Assembly (NCBI RefSeq): GCF_030813715.1
Contig: NZ_JAUSUZ010000001.1
Span: forward strand, 5,084,001-5,148,000
DNA from: Catenuloplanes indicus
GTDB lineage: Bacteria > Actinomycetota > Actinomycetes > Mycobacteriales > Micromonosporaceae
Direction: 5' to 3'
DNA length: 64,000 bases
Shown here: positions 1 to 7,981 of the stretch, one piece after another
Numbering within the stretch: the stretch's first letter is position 1
Layout: each line of letters starts with the position of its first letter
Notes under the pieces: model-generated
What the model saw: the letters and a program-made list of their open reading frames with translations, nothing else
What the model was told of the DNA's origin: nothing
Database searches by the model: none
Program-made: the position numbers and the translations under genes

Positions 1-243
1 GAACAGCTCCTCGTTCGCGACCGGCATGGACAGGCCGCTCGGGTCGGACCAGGCGTTGGCCAGGAACTCGAACCCGTACAGCCCGACCTTCGCCGCCTCC
101 TGGATGATCGGCCAGGGCGTCTCCTCGCGCGCGTCCCACTCCGCGGCGGCCGGGCGCAGCACGCCCGCCGCGAACCCGTGCACCCAGTCGCGCAGCTCGG
201 TCTGTTCCGCGGTGAGCTCCAGGGAGAACTCCACGCCGGTCAC
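1..243 (-). CDS. acyl-CoA dehydrogenase, N-terminal part (cut by window edge)
   Basis: This is the N-terminal 81 codons of a flavin acyl-CoA dehydrogenase, the enzyme that introduces the first double bond in fatty-acyl-CoA beta-oxidation. The translated start (VTGVEFSLELTAEQTELRDW) is the typical N-terminal helix of the family, in which a FSLTEEQ-like stretch is followed by an R/D-rich helix and then WD.RE. The GTG start overlaps the TGA stop of the upstream SCP2 gene, so the two are probably co-transcribed and translationally coupled. The catalytic and FAD-binding parts lie outside the window, so the substrate cannot be judged. The family call is firm and the specificity is unknown. Confidence 0.85.
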   Translation of the reverse strand, partial: MTGVEFSLELTAEQTELRDWVHGFAAGVLRPAAAEWDAREETPWPIIQEAAKVGLYGFEFLANAWSDPSGLSMPVANEELF

Positions 244-692
244 GCCTTGGGAATGTCGAACAGCGTCTGGATCTGCGCGGCCAGGCCGAGGTTGCCGTCC
301 GCCTTGAGCTTGCCACCCATGAACATCATCACCGGGTTGCCGAGGCCGGAGATCAACTTTACGAACGGGACCGGCGCGACCGTCAGCGTCAGGTCGGCCT
401 TCCGGTCCGTACTCGGCGAGAGCGTGCAGGCGCCGCCGTCGATCACGATCTCGTAGGTGTCCGCGCCGCCGTCCGGCCGGCCGGTGACGGTCCAGTGGAT
501 GACCGCGCTGGTCTGGCCCGCGCGTTCCGGCCGGAACTGCTTCGGCATGCGCGCGAACACCTCGTCCAGGATGAGTTGGCGCTGCGGCCCGCTCATCACC
601 TCGGTGATCGTCGAGTCCGGCGTCGCCTTGACGATCTTCGCGAACTCGCGCGGCTCCATGGTGGCGAAGGTGGCGGGATCGAAATCGGTCAT
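240..692 (-). CDS. SCP2 sterol-transfer domain protein
   Basis: This 150-residue protein is a single SCP2-like lipid-binding domain. It shows the family's IVIDGGACTLSP strand, a DLTLTV stretch and the C-terminal KLISGLGNPVMMFMGGKLKA helix followed by a region ending TLFDIPKA. SCP2 domains bind acyl-CoAs or sterols in a hydrophobic tunnel and often accompany lipid catabolic enzymes. I chose the ATG at 692 because GAGAGGA lies just upstream; a TTG seven codons earlier is also open. The stop overlaps the GTG of the acyl-CoA dehydrogenase gene, so the pair looks like an operon divergent from the TetR gene. The ligand is not predictable from sequence. Confidence 0.85.
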   Translation of the reverse strand: MTDFDPATFATMEPREFAKIVKATPDSTITEVMSGPQRQLILDEVFARMPKQFRPERAGQTSAVIHWTVTGRPDGGADTYEIVIDGGACTLSPSTDRKADLTLTVAPVPFVKLISGLGNPVMMFMGGKLKADGNLGLAAQIQTLFDIPKA

Positions 693-723
693 CTCAGGCT
701 TATCCTCTCGCAAATCTACGCGC

Positions 724-737
724 GCGTAACGTTACGC
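724..737. promoter_or_regulatory. perfect 14-bp palindrome, probable TetR operator
   Basis: GCGTAACGTTACGC is a perfect palindrome in the 55-bp gap between the divergent SCP2 and TetR genes. The symmetry extends to about 30 bp (CTAC at one end, GTAG at the other) with four mismatches. This is the expected place and shape for an operator of the adjacent TetR protein. Binding is inference. Confidence 0.6.
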
Positions 738-747
738 CCGGGTAGGT

Positions 748-1509
748 ATGCTGACAACCGTGCCGGCCTTCAAGCGTCTCCCCCGCGCCGTCCGCGAGCG
801 GCAGATGCTGGACTCGGCCGTCCGGGTCTTCTCCCGCCGCGGCTACCACGCCGCCTCGATGGACGAGATCGCCGAGGACGCGGGCATCTCCAAGCCGATG
901 GTGTACGCGTACCTCGGCACCAAGGAGGAGGTGTTCCTGGCCGCGCTGCACCGCGAGGCCGACCGCCTGATGGAGGTCGTCGCCGGTGCGGTCGAGCCCG
1001 GCGCCCCGGCCGACCGCCAGCTGTGGAGCGGCCTGCGTGCGTTCTTCGACTTCGTCGCCGGTAACCGCGAGGGCTGGACCGTGCTCTACCGCCAGGCCCG
1101 CGGGCTGGAGCCGTTCGCGGCCGAGCTGGCGGGCATGCGCTCGCGCATGGTCCAGGTGGTGACCGCGCTGCTCACCCGGGCGATGTCCGGCTCCGGCGGC
1201 CGGGCCACCGGCACCGAGCTCGAGGTGATGGCGCACGCGCTGGTCGGCGCGGGTGAGTCGCTCGCCGACTGGATGACCGACCACCCCGGCGCCGATCCCG
1301 CCAAGACCGCCACCCAGATGATGAACGTCGCCTGGCTCGGCGCCGACCGCCTGCTCACCGGCACCACCTGGCGACCGGAACCGCTACCTCGGGATCCGGA
1401 CCGCGGAGACGCTGCCGACGCCGAGCGTGCTGCGGGCGGTCAGGTCACCGCCGTGCGCCTGGGTGAGACGGCGGGCGATGGCGAGGCCGAGACCGCTGCC
1501 CCCGGTTGA
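748..1509 (+). CDS. TetR/AcrR family regulator with an unusual C-terminal tail
   Basis: The N-terminal 60 residues are a TetR helix-turn-helix: residues near 18-62 read like RQMLDSAVRVFSRRGYHAAS, then MDEIAEDAGISKPMVYAYLG and TKEEVFLAAL. The rest is a variable helical ligand domain ending near LLTGTTW at about residue 210. The gene diverges from the SCP2/acyl-CoA dehydrogenase pair and a palindrome sits between them, so it probably represses that lipid operon and itself. GTG at 760 is an alternative start. The last 43 or so residues are compositionally different and are encoded antisense to a histidine-kinase remnant, so the original stop appears to have been lost in a rearrangement. Confidence 0.88.
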   Translation: MLTTVPAFKRLPRAVRERQMLDSAVRVFSRRGYHAASMDEIAEDAGISKPMVYAYLGTKEEVFLAALHREADRLMEVVAGAVEPGAPADRQLWSGLRAFFDFVAGNREGWTVLYRQARGLEPFAAELAGMRSRMVQVVTALLTRAMSGSGGRATGTELEVMAHALVGAGESLADWMTDHPGADPAKTATQMMNVAWLGADRLLTGTTWRPEPLPRDPDRGDAADAERAAGGQVTAVRLGETAGDGEAETAAPG

Positions 1510-1540
1510 CCGGGCGCGGGACGCGCCGGCCCACCGGTGC
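1384..1540 (-). pseudogene. remnant of a histidine kinase ATPase domain C-terminus
   Basis: On the minus strand the translation includes STGGSGLGLAIARRLTQAHG followed by GDLTARSTLG and ends VRIPR at a TAG. This is the G2 box and final strands of a HATPase_c domain from a two-component sensor kinase. Nothing upstream in frame restores the N, G1 or H boxes, so only about 45-50 codons survive. The remnant lies antisense to the 3' end of the TetR reading frame. The similarity is strong for so short a stretch; the boundaries are approximate. Confidence 0.7.
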
Positions 1541-1542
1541 GT

Positions 1543-1675
1543 GGTCGCGGGTGGCAAACCGCTGATCAAGGAGAACGGCGAATGGCGGCCCGGCCCAGGC
1601 TTCGACACGTGGGAGCCGGACGAGGCGATGGAACTGGAGTGCCAGGCCAGGTCGTACGACGGAAAGAAGGGCTAG
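1543..1675 (+). other. short open frame of uncertain status
   Basis: A plus-strand frame reads GGKPLIKENGEWRPGPGFDT, continues WEPDEAMELECQ and stops at TAG 1673-1675. Its balanced composition differs from the Arg/Ala-rich translations typical of wrong frames in this genome. There is no convincing ribosome binding site, so it may be the 3' end of a gene broken in the same rearrangement that left the kinase remnant. Its last bases overlap the stop of the MaoC gene on the other strand. No family recognised. Confidence 0.25.
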
Positions 1676-2466
1676 GGCCCCACCCGGGCGGTCAGGTACG
1701 GCTTGCCGGTGCCGGGCTCGGTGACGGCGAGCCGGTGCAGGTCGGTGCCGAAGTCGACGACGGACGGCAGCGGCACCGGCCGGCGGAACTCGGCCTCGAT
1801 CACGCCGGTGACCGGCAACCGGCCCTCCAGCGCGGCGAGTGCGCGTGCCAGCGTCCACATGCCGTGCGTGATCGGGCCGGGGAAGCCGAATGCGCGGGCG
1901 CCCAGCCAGGAGAGGTGGATCGGGTTGTGGTCGCCGGAGACGGCCGCGTATTCCGGCCCGATCGCCGGCGTCAACCGCCACCGGGCGGACGGCGCCGGCA
2001 GGTCCGGCCGGTCGGCCCGCGGCGTACCGGACGCGCGCTCGCGGCGCAGATAGGCCGACCGGGATCGCCAGGCCACCTCGCCGTCGACGGTCACGGTCAC
2101 GTCGATGTCGAACTGCCGCCCGCGCGGATGATCACGCAGGTCGACCGCGTGGACCGCCAGGTCGAGACGGTCGTCCGCGGTCAGCGGCCGCAGCACCTCG
2201 ATCCGGTTCGTCACGTGCAGCAGCCCGACCACCGGGAACGGGAACGCGCGCGCCGTCATCAGCTCCATGACCAGATCAAAGGCCAGGACATGGGGGTACG
2301 TCGGGGGAAGCGCGTCGCCGAGCCGGAAGCCGCAGACCCGGTCGTACCGGGCGAGACGTGCCCGGTCCACCGCCAGATTCTTCCTGGTCAGCGTGTGGGA
2401 CGGCAGCCGGTCCGGGCGGGTGCCGAGCGGCAGCAGGCCGAGCGCGGCGCGCAGGTAGACCGACAT
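1672..2466 (-). CDS. MaoC-like (R)-hydratase, HtdX-type
   Basis: This 264-residue protein has a hot-dog MaoC dehydratase domain in its C-terminal half. The hydratase-2 signature is visible as DHNPIH followed by GFPGPITHGMWTLA. The N-terminal half resembles the degenerate first hot-dog domain of double-hotdog hydratases. It should hydrate (R)-3-hydroxyacyl/enoyl thioesters. Its ATG overlaps the TGA of the upstream fabG-type gene, and the pair is divergent from a thiolase gene. From memory this matches the mycobacterial order htdX (Rv0241c), fabG4 (Rv0242c), fadA2 (Rv0243). The active-site Asp and His of the motif are present. Confidence 0.85.
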   Translation of the reverse strand: MSVYLRAALGLLPLGTRPDRLPSHTLTRKNLAVDRARLARYDRVCGFRLGDALPPTYPHVLAFDLVMELMTARAFPFPVVGLLHVTNRIEVLRPLTADDRLDLAVHAVDLRDHPRGRQFDIDVTVTVDGEVAWRSRSAYLRRERASGTPRADRPDLPAPSARWRLTPAIGPEYAAVSGDHNPIHLSWLGARAFGFPGPITHGMWTLARALAALEGRLPVTGVIEAEFRRPVPLPSVVDFGTDLHRLAVTEPGTGKPYLTARVGP

Positions 2467-3902
2467 CAGGCGCCGATCAGGCTCTGGCCGCAGACGCGGA
2501 CCACGTTGCCGGTCACGCCGGACGAGCCGGGCGCGGCGAACCAGGCGATCGTCTCGGCCACGTCGATCGGCAGGCCGCCCTGGCTGAGGCTGTTCAGCCG
2601 GCGGCTCGCCTCGCGCAGCGGGACCGGCATCCGCGCGGTCATCGGCGTCTCGATGAAACCGGGCGCGACCGCGTTGACCGTCACGCCGCGTGCGGCCAGC
2701 GTCGGCGCCAGCACCTGTACCAGCCCGATCACGCCGGCCTTGGACGTGGCGTAGTTCGCCTGGCCGCGGTTGCCGGCGATGCCGTTCATCGAGGAGACCT
2801 GGATCAGCCGGCCACCGGCGGGCAGCAGCTCCAGGATCGCGTCGTTGATCCGCTCCTGGCTGGTCAGGTTCACGTCCAGCACGGAGTCCCACTGCTCCGC
2901 GGTCATCCGGCCGAGCGTCTTGTCCCGGGTGATGCCCGCGTTGTGCACCACCACGTCGACCCGGCCGTGCCGGTCGCGGAGGTAGCCGGCCAGCCGCTCG
3001 GGCGCGTCCGTGGCCGTCACGTCGAGTTGCAGCGCCTCGCCGCGGATCTCGTTGGCCAGCGCGGCCAGCGGCTCACCGGCGGCCGGCACGTCCAGCGCGA
3101 TCACCCGGGCGCCGTCCCGGGCGAGCACCCGGGCGATGGCCGCACCGATGCCCTGCGCCGCACCGGTGACCAGCGCCACCTTGCCGGCCAGCGGCTTCTC
3201 CCAGTCCACCGGCGACTCGGCCCCGGCGGCCGGCTCGGTTTCGGTGGCCGGCCCGGTCGCGGACGGTGCGGCTGCCGGTGGGCGGGTCGTCGCCGGCGCG
3301 GCGGACACGGGCGACCCGATGCGGATCACCTGACCGGAGACGTACGCGGAGCGGCCGGAGAGCAGGAAGCGCAGCGTGGACTCCAGCGGCGCGTCCGGTG
3401 CCGCGTAGACCAGCTGTGCGGTGCTGCCCCGGCCGAACTCCTTGCCGATGCTGCGCACCAGGCCCTCCAGCGCGCGCTGCGCGATCGCCTCGCGCGGCGC
3501 GGCGCAGTTCTCCGGCGCGGTTCCGAGCACGATCACCCGGCCGGACGGCAGCAGCGTGCGGGCCTGCGCGTGGAAGAAGTCGTAGAGCGTGCGCAGCTGG
3601 TCCGAGGCGGTGGCGCCGGTGGCGTCGAAGATCAGTGCGGCGAGCCGGCCGGGCCGCTCGGACGCACCGGCCTCCACCGCGGCGGCGACCGGGTCGCGGA
3701 GCGGCACCCCGGCCTCGCCGAGCAGCTTGCGGACAACCGGGGCGAGCCGCCCGCCGGGCGCCGCGTCGACCAGGACCGGGCCGGTGACCAGCGGGTCTCC
3801 GGGGGAGTGGCGGCGCAGCGTGGTCGGCGCCGGCAGGCCGAGGCGCTTGACGAGCGCCTTGCCCGCGGCGGAGTTGGCGAAGGTCGCGTACCGGTCCACC
3901 AT
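2466..3902 (-). CDS. two-domain 3-oxoacyl-ACP/CoA reductase, FabG4-like
   Basis: At 478 residues this is the high-molecular-weight FabG form, about twice the usual 250. The C-terminal 260 residues form a complete NAD(P)-binding short-chain dehydrogenase: a TGAAQGIGAAIARVLARDGA cofactor loop, HNAGITRDKTLGRM, and the catalytic Ser with Y-x-x-x-K in ANYATSKAGV. The N-terminal 200 residues are a flavodoxin-like domain typical of FabG4. It should reduce 3-oxoacyl thioesters together with the downstream hydratase. A TAGGCT hexamer lies only about 6 bp before the ATG on the minus strand, so the transcript may be leaderless. Confidence 0.9.
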   Translation of the reverse strand: MVDRYATFANSAAGKALVKRLGLPAPTTLRRHSPGDPLVTGPVLVDAAPGGRLAPVVRKLLGEAGVPLRDPVAAAVEAGASERPGRLAALIFDATGATASDQLRTLYDFFHAQARTLLPSGRVIVLGTAPENCAAPREAIAQRALEGLVRSIGKEFGRGSTAQLVYAAPDAPLESTLRFLLSGRSAYVSGQVIRIGSPVSAAPATTRPPAAAPSATGPATETEPAAGAESPVDWEKPLAGKVALVTGAAQGIGAAIARVLARDGARVIALDVPAAGEPLAALANEIRGEALQLDVTATDAPERLAGYLRDRHGRVDVVVHNAGITRDKTLGRMTAEQWDSVLDVNLTSQERINDAILELLPAGGRLIQVSSMNGIAGNRGQANYATSKAGVIGLVQVLAPTLAARGVTVNAVAPGFIETPMTARMPVPLREASRRLNSLSQGGLPIDVAETIAWFAAPGSSGVTGNVVRVCGQSLIGA

Positions 3903-3941
3903 GGGCGTAGCCTACCCATCAGTAAGTCGGGAGGGAGAGTC
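3903..3941. promoter_or_regulatory. divergent promoter region of fabG4-like and thiolase genes
   Basis: Only 39 bp separate the two divergent starts. The region holds the 9-bp dyad GTAGCCTAC, which gives a TAG-type -10 hexamer on each strand. On the plus side a strong Shine-Dalgarno GGGAGGGAG (3929-3938 region) precedes the GTG at 3942. On the minus side there is no room for a leader. Promoter assignment is inference. Confidence 0.45.
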
Positions 3942-5228
3942 GTGCAGCAGAGCATCCGCCGGGTCGCGATCCTGGGTGGCAACCGCATTCCGTTCGCCCG
4001 GTCGAACGGGCGGTACGCGCAGGCATCCAACCAGGACATGCTGACCGCCGCGCTGGACGGGCTGGTCGCCCGGTTCGGCTTGGCCGGTGCGGTGCTCGGC
4101 GAGGTGGTGGCCGGGGCGGTGCTCAAGCACTCCCGTGACTTCAACCTGACCCGCGAGGTGGTGCTCGGCTCCCAGCTGGACCCCCGCACCCCGGCGTACG
4201 ACGTGCAGCAGGCCTGTGGCACCGGGCTGGAGGCGGCGATCCTGGTCGCCAACAAGATCGCGCTCGGTCAGATCGAGGTCGGCGTGGCCGGTGGCGTGGA
4301 CACGACGTCGGATGCGCCGCTCGCACTGAACGAGGACTTCCGCCGCGCGCTGCTGGAGCTGAACACCGCACGCACGCTCGGCGCCCGGCTGAGGGCGGCC
4401 GCGAAGCTGCGCCCGGTGCAGCCGTTCAAGCCGGAGATGCCGCGCAACGCGGAGCCGCGGACCGGGCTGTCCATGGGCGAGCACGCGGCCCGCACCGCGG
4501 AGACCTGGGAGATCGGCCGGGAGGAGCAGGACGAGCTGGCGCTGCGCTCGCATCAGAACCTGGCCGCGGCGTACGAGCGAGGGTTCTTCGACGATCTGGT
4601 CACGCCCTATCTCGGGCTGCACCGCGACCAGAACCTGCGGGCGGACACGTCGGCGGAGAAGCTGGCCCGGCTCAAGCCGGTCTTCGGGACCGCGGGCGCG
4701 CACCCGACGATGACCGCGGGCAACTCGTCACCGCTGACCGACGGCGCGTCGACCGTGCTGCTCGCGTCCGCGGAGTGGGCGAAGGAGCACAATCTTCCCG
4801 TTCTGGCATATCTCGGCGACAGTCAGACCGCGGGCGTCGACTTCGTGCACGGTGAAGAGGGGCTGCTGATGGCCCCGGCGTACGCGGTGCCCCGGCTGCT
4901 CGCCCGCAACGGCCTCACGCTCCAGGACTTCGACTACTACGAGATCCACGAGGCGTTCGCGTCGCAGGTGCTGGCCACGCTGAAGGCCTGGGAGTCGCCG
5001 GAGTTCTGCAAGGAGCGGCTCGGCGTGGAGGTGCCGCTCGGCGCGATCGACCGGAGCCGGCTGAACGTGACCGGATCGTCGCTGGCGGCCGGGCACCCGT
5101 TCGCCGCGACCGGCGGCCGGATCGTGGCCACGCTCGCCAAGCTGCTCAGCGACAAGCCGCGGGGTCGCGGGCTGATCTCCATCTGCGCGGCGGGCGGCCT
5201 GGGCGTGGTGGCGATCGTCGAACGGTGA
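3942..5228 (+). CDS. acetyl-CoA acetyltransferase (thiolase), FadA2-like
   Basis: This 428-residue thiolase joins or cleaves acyl-CoA units at the end of beta-oxidation. The nucleophilic cysteine is in DVQQACGTGLEAA. The C-terminal motifs NEDF..., EIHEAFASQVLATL (His/Glu region) and the final SICAAGGLGVVAIVER strand with the second active-site Cys are all present. The GTG start at 3942 has an excellent Shine-Dalgarno; the frame is open much further upstream, but that part is antisense to the reductase gene and not credible. It is divergent from the reductase/hydratase pair and probably works in the same pathway. Confidence 0.92.
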   Translation: MQQSIRRVAILGGNRIPFARSNGRYAQASNQDMLTAALDGLVARFGLAGAVLGEVVAGAVLKHSRDFNLTREVVLGSQLDPRTPAYDVQQACGTGLEAAILVANKIALGQIEVGVAGGVDTTSDAPLALNEDFRRALLELNTARTLGARLRAAAKLRPVQPFKPEMPRNAEPRTGLSMGEHAARTAETWEIGREEQDELALRSHQNLAAAYERGFFDDLVTPYLGLHRDQNLRADTSAEKLARLKPVFGTAGAHPTMTAGNSSPLTDGASTVLLASAEWAKEHNLPVLAYLGDSQTAGVDFVHGEEGLLMAPAYAVPRLLARNGLTLQDFDYYEIHEAFASQVLATLKAWESPEFCKERLGVEVPLGAIDRSRLNVTGSSLAAGHPFAATGGRIVATLAKLLSDKPRGRGLISICAAGGLGVVAIVER

Positions 5229-5367
5229 ATTAGTTCACCGGCCGATGGTGCAACCAGCGCTCGCACCCGTACCCACGGCTGATTTTGATCTTGTTATTGC
5301 CGTTCATTGATCTTGTCGGCCTGGGCGGCCGGGCGGAGACGCAGGGCGAACATGAGAGACTTCGGCC

Positions 5368-6819
5368 GTGACTTCCCTCCCCGACACCCCCGAGCGCCCG
5401 CGCATCCCGAACGTTCTCGCCGGGCGGTACGCCTCGACCGAGCTGCTCGCGATCTGGTCACCGGAAGAGAAGATCCGCATGGAGCGGCGGCTCTGGGTGG
5501 CCGTGCTCCGCGCGCAGCGTGACCTCGGGATCGCGCTGCCCGAAGGCGTGATCGAGTCCTACGAGGCCGTGCTCGACCGGGTCAACCTGGAGTCGATCGC
5601 GGCCCGGGAGCGGATCACCCGGCACGACGTCAAGGCCCGGATCGAGGAGTTCAGCGCGCTCGCCGGGCACGAGCACGTGCACAAGGGCATGACCTCGCGC
5701 GACCTCACGGAGAACGTCGAGCAGCTACAGATCCGCGCGTCGCTGGTGCTGATCCGCGACCGCGTGGTCGCCACGCTGGCCCGCCTCTCCCGGCTCGCGA
5801 TCGAGCACTCCGACGTGGTCATGACCGGCCGGTCGCACAACGTGGCGGCGCAGGCCACCACGCTCGGCAAGCGCTTTGCGTCCGCGGCCGAGGAGCTGCT
5901 GATCGCGTACGAGCGGATCGACGACCTGATCCGCCGCTACCCGCTGCGCGGGATCAAGGGCCCGGTCGGCACGGCCGCGGACCAGCTGGACCTGTTCGAC
6001 GGCGACGCGGAGAAGGTCGCGGAGCTGGAGCGGCGCGTCGCCCGGCACCTCGGCTTCGAGCGCGTGCTGGACAGCGTCGGCCAGGTCTACCCGCGCTCGC
6101 TCGACTTCGACGTGGTCGCAGCGCTCGCCCAGGTCGCGGCCGCGCCTTCGTCACTGGCCACTACGATCCGCCTGATGGTCGGCCAGGAGCTGGCCACCGA
6201 GGGCTTCAAGCCGGGCCAGGTCGGCTCCTCCGCGATGCCGCACAAGATGAACACGCGGTCCAGCGAGCGGGTCAACGGCTTCGCCGTGATCATCCGGGGC
6301 TACCTGTCGATGGTCGGCGAGCTGGCCGGTGACCAGTGGAACGAGGGCGACGTGTCCTGCTCGGTGGTGCGCCGGGTCGCGCTGCCGGACGCGTTCTTCG
6401 CGGCGGACGGGCTGTTCCAGACGTTCCTGACCGTGCTCGACGAGTTCGGCGCCTACCCCGCGGTGATCGGCCGCGAGCTGGACCGGTTCCTGCCGTTCCT
6501 GGCCACCACCAAGATCCTGGTCGCGTCGGTACGCCGTGGGGTGGGCCGGGAGACCGCGCACGAGGTGATCAAGGAGCACGCGGTCGCGGTGGCGCTGGCC
6601 ATGCGCGAGAAGGGTGCGGCGGAGAACGACCTCTTCGACCGGCTCGCCGCGGACGGCCGGCTGAACCTCTCCCGGGCCGAGATCGACGCGCTCGTGGCGG
6701 ACCGGGCCGCGTTCGTCGGCGCCGCACCGGCACAGGTCCACTCGGTCGCGGACCGGGTCGCGGACGTGGTCGCCGCCCACCCGATCGCGGCCGGCTATTC
6801 GCCCGCTCCCATCCTGTGA
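5368..6819 (+). CDS. purB: adenylosuccinate lyase
   Basis: PurB performs two beta-eliminations in purine synthesis: SAICAR to AICAR and adenylosuccinate to AMP. The 483-residue protein shows the fumarase/aspartase superfamily signature SSAMPHKMNTRSSERVNG, with HKGMTSRDLTENVE and GRSHNVAAQATTLGKRFA as the other two conserved blocks. It starts at a GTG and is preceded by 139 bp of non-coding DNA carrying two TTGATC words. A strong hairpin follows the stop, so it is likely a single transcription unit before the purSQL operon. Confidence 0.95.
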   Translation: MTSLPDTPERPRIPNVLAGRYASTELLAIWSPEEKIRMERRLWVAVLRAQRDLGIALPEGVIESYEAVLDRVNLESIAARERITRHDVKARIEEFSALAGHEHVHKGMTSRDLTENVEQLQIRASLVLIRDRVVATLARLSRLAIEHSDVVMTGRSHNVAAQATTLGKRFASAAEELLIAYERIDDLIRRYPLRGIKGPVGTAADQLDLFDGDAEKVAELERRVARHLGFERVLDSVGQVYPRSLDFDVVAALAQVAAAPSSLATTIRLMVGQELATEGFKPGQVGSSAMPHKMNTRSSERVNGFAVIIRGYLSMVGELAGDQWNEGDVSCSVVRRVALPDAFFAADGLFQTFLTVLDEFGAYPAVIGRELDRFLPFLATTKILVASVRRGVGRETAHEVIKEHAVAVALAMREKGAAENDLFDRLAADGRLNLSRAEIDALVADRAAFVGAAPAQVHSVADRVADVVAAHPIAAGYSPAPIL

Positions 6820-6854
6820 ATTAGGCGTATATAAGACCCTTTGACCGATTTAAC

Positions 6855-6894
6855 GATTACCCGGGGAGTGACCTTCGTCGCTCCCCGGATAATC
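6855..6894 (+). terminator. hairpin terminator after purB
   Basis: The arms CCGGGGAGTGAC and GTCGCTCCCCGG enclose a CTTC loop with one G-T pair, and an outer GATTA/TAATC extends the stem. There is no long T run, as is common in actinobacteria. Confidence 0.8.
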
Positions 6895-7040
6895 GCTGGT
6901 GGCCGGGTCGGCCGGTGCGGGTTGGGCGTCGGCCACCAGGTACTCTGAGGGCGCTCGCCCCTCCAGGCCGGTGCTGGTGGGCCGGATGGTCACCACCGGC
7001 CGCAGACAGCTAGGACAGCGCAAACAGTCAGGAGTGCCTC

Positions 7041-7289
7041 GTGGCTCGCGTCGTCGTCGACGTCATGCTCAAGCCGGAGATCCTCGATCCGCAAGGCCAG
7101 GCCGTCGCCAACGCACTGCCCCGGCTCGATGTCACCGACGTGACGTCGGTTCGCATCGGGCGGCGCATCGAGCTGGAGTTCTCCGGCGACGCCGATCTGG
7201 ACCGGGTCCGGGAGATCGCCGACAAGCTGTTGGCCAACCCGGTCATCGAAGACTTCACCATCCACGCCGACGAGCAGGTGAAGGCCTGA
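7041..7289 (+). CDS. purS: FGAM synthase subunit PurS
   Basis: This 82-residue protein is the small scaffold subunit of the three-part formylglycinamidine ribonucleotide synthase (PurS-PurQ-PurL). It begins [20 protein letters not shown], the PurS signature, and has the [10 protein letters not shown] strand and the C-terminal NPVIEDF motif. Two bases separate it from purQ, so the genes are one operon. Length and motifs are standard for the family. Confidence 0.95.
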   Translation: MARVVVDVMLKPEILDPQGQAVANALPRLDVTDVTSVRIGRRIELEFSGDADLDRVREIADKLLANPVIEDFTIHADEQVKA

Positions 7290-7291
7290 CC

Positions 7292-7981
7292 ATGCGAATC
7301 GGTGTGGTCACCTTCCCGGGTTCGCTGGACGACGGCGACGCCGCGCGCGCCGTCCGGCTGGCCGGTGCCGAGGCCGTGCGCCTCTGGCACGCCGACCCGG
7401 ATCTGCACGGCGTGGACGCGGTCGTCCTCCCCGGCGGCTTCTCCTACGGCGACTACCTGCGCTGCGGCGCGATCGCCCGGTTCTCTCCCGCGATGGAGTC
7501 GATCATCGATGCGGCCAACGGTGGCCTGCCGGTGCTCGGCATCTGCAACGGGTTCCAGATCCTCTGCGAGGCGCACCTGCTGCCCGGCGCGCTGACCCGC
7601 AACCAGCACCTGCACTTCCGCAACCGCGACCAGTGGCTGAAGGTCGAGTCGACCAGCACCGCCTGGACCGGCACGTTCACCGACGGCCAGGAGATCCTGA
7701 TCCCGGTGAAGAACGGTGAGGGCTGCTACGTCGCCGACCAGCGCACGCTGGACGCGCTGGAGGCCGAGGGCCGGGTCGTCGCCCGTTACATCCGCGGCAA
7801 CCCCAACGGGTCGCAGCGCGACATCGCCGCCATCACCAACGAGCGCGGCAACGTCGTCGGCATCATGCCGCACCCCGAGCACGCCGTCGAGGCGCTGACC
7901 GGTCCGTCCCTCGACGGTCTCGGTCTGTTCGCCTCCGTCCTCGCGCACCTCGCCGGCAAGTCCGCGGCGGTGCCGGCGTGA
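7292..7981 (+). CDS. purQ: FGAM synthase glutaminase subunit PurQ
   Basis: PurQ is the class I glutamine amidotransferase that supplies ammonia to PurL. The 229-residue protein has the nucleophile in [10 protein letters not shown] near residue 85 and the His/Glu pair in MPHPEHAVE near the C-terminus. It starts at the ATG just after the purS stop; the frame is open further upstream but overlaps purS. Its stop overlaps the purL GTG, implying translational coupling. All catalytic residues are visible. Confidence 0.95.
   Translation: MRIGVVTFPGSLDDGDAARAVRLAGAEAVRLWHADPDLHGVDAVVLPGGFSYGDYLRCGAIARFSPAMESIIDAANGGLPVLGICNGFQILCEAHLLPGALTRNQHLHFRNRDQWLKVESTSTAWTGTFTDGQEILIPVKNGEGCYVADQRTLDALEAEGRVVARYIRGNPNGSQRDIAAITNERGNVVGIMPHPEHAVEALTGPSLDGLGLFASVLAHLAGKSAAVPA

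Noticed and set aside
2358-3941. Plus-strand open frame continuous with the thiolase gene, more than 500 codons
   Set aside because: It is antisense to the reductase and hydratase genes, has Arg/Gly/His-rich composition, and the thiolase homology begins at the GTG with a strong ribosome binding site.
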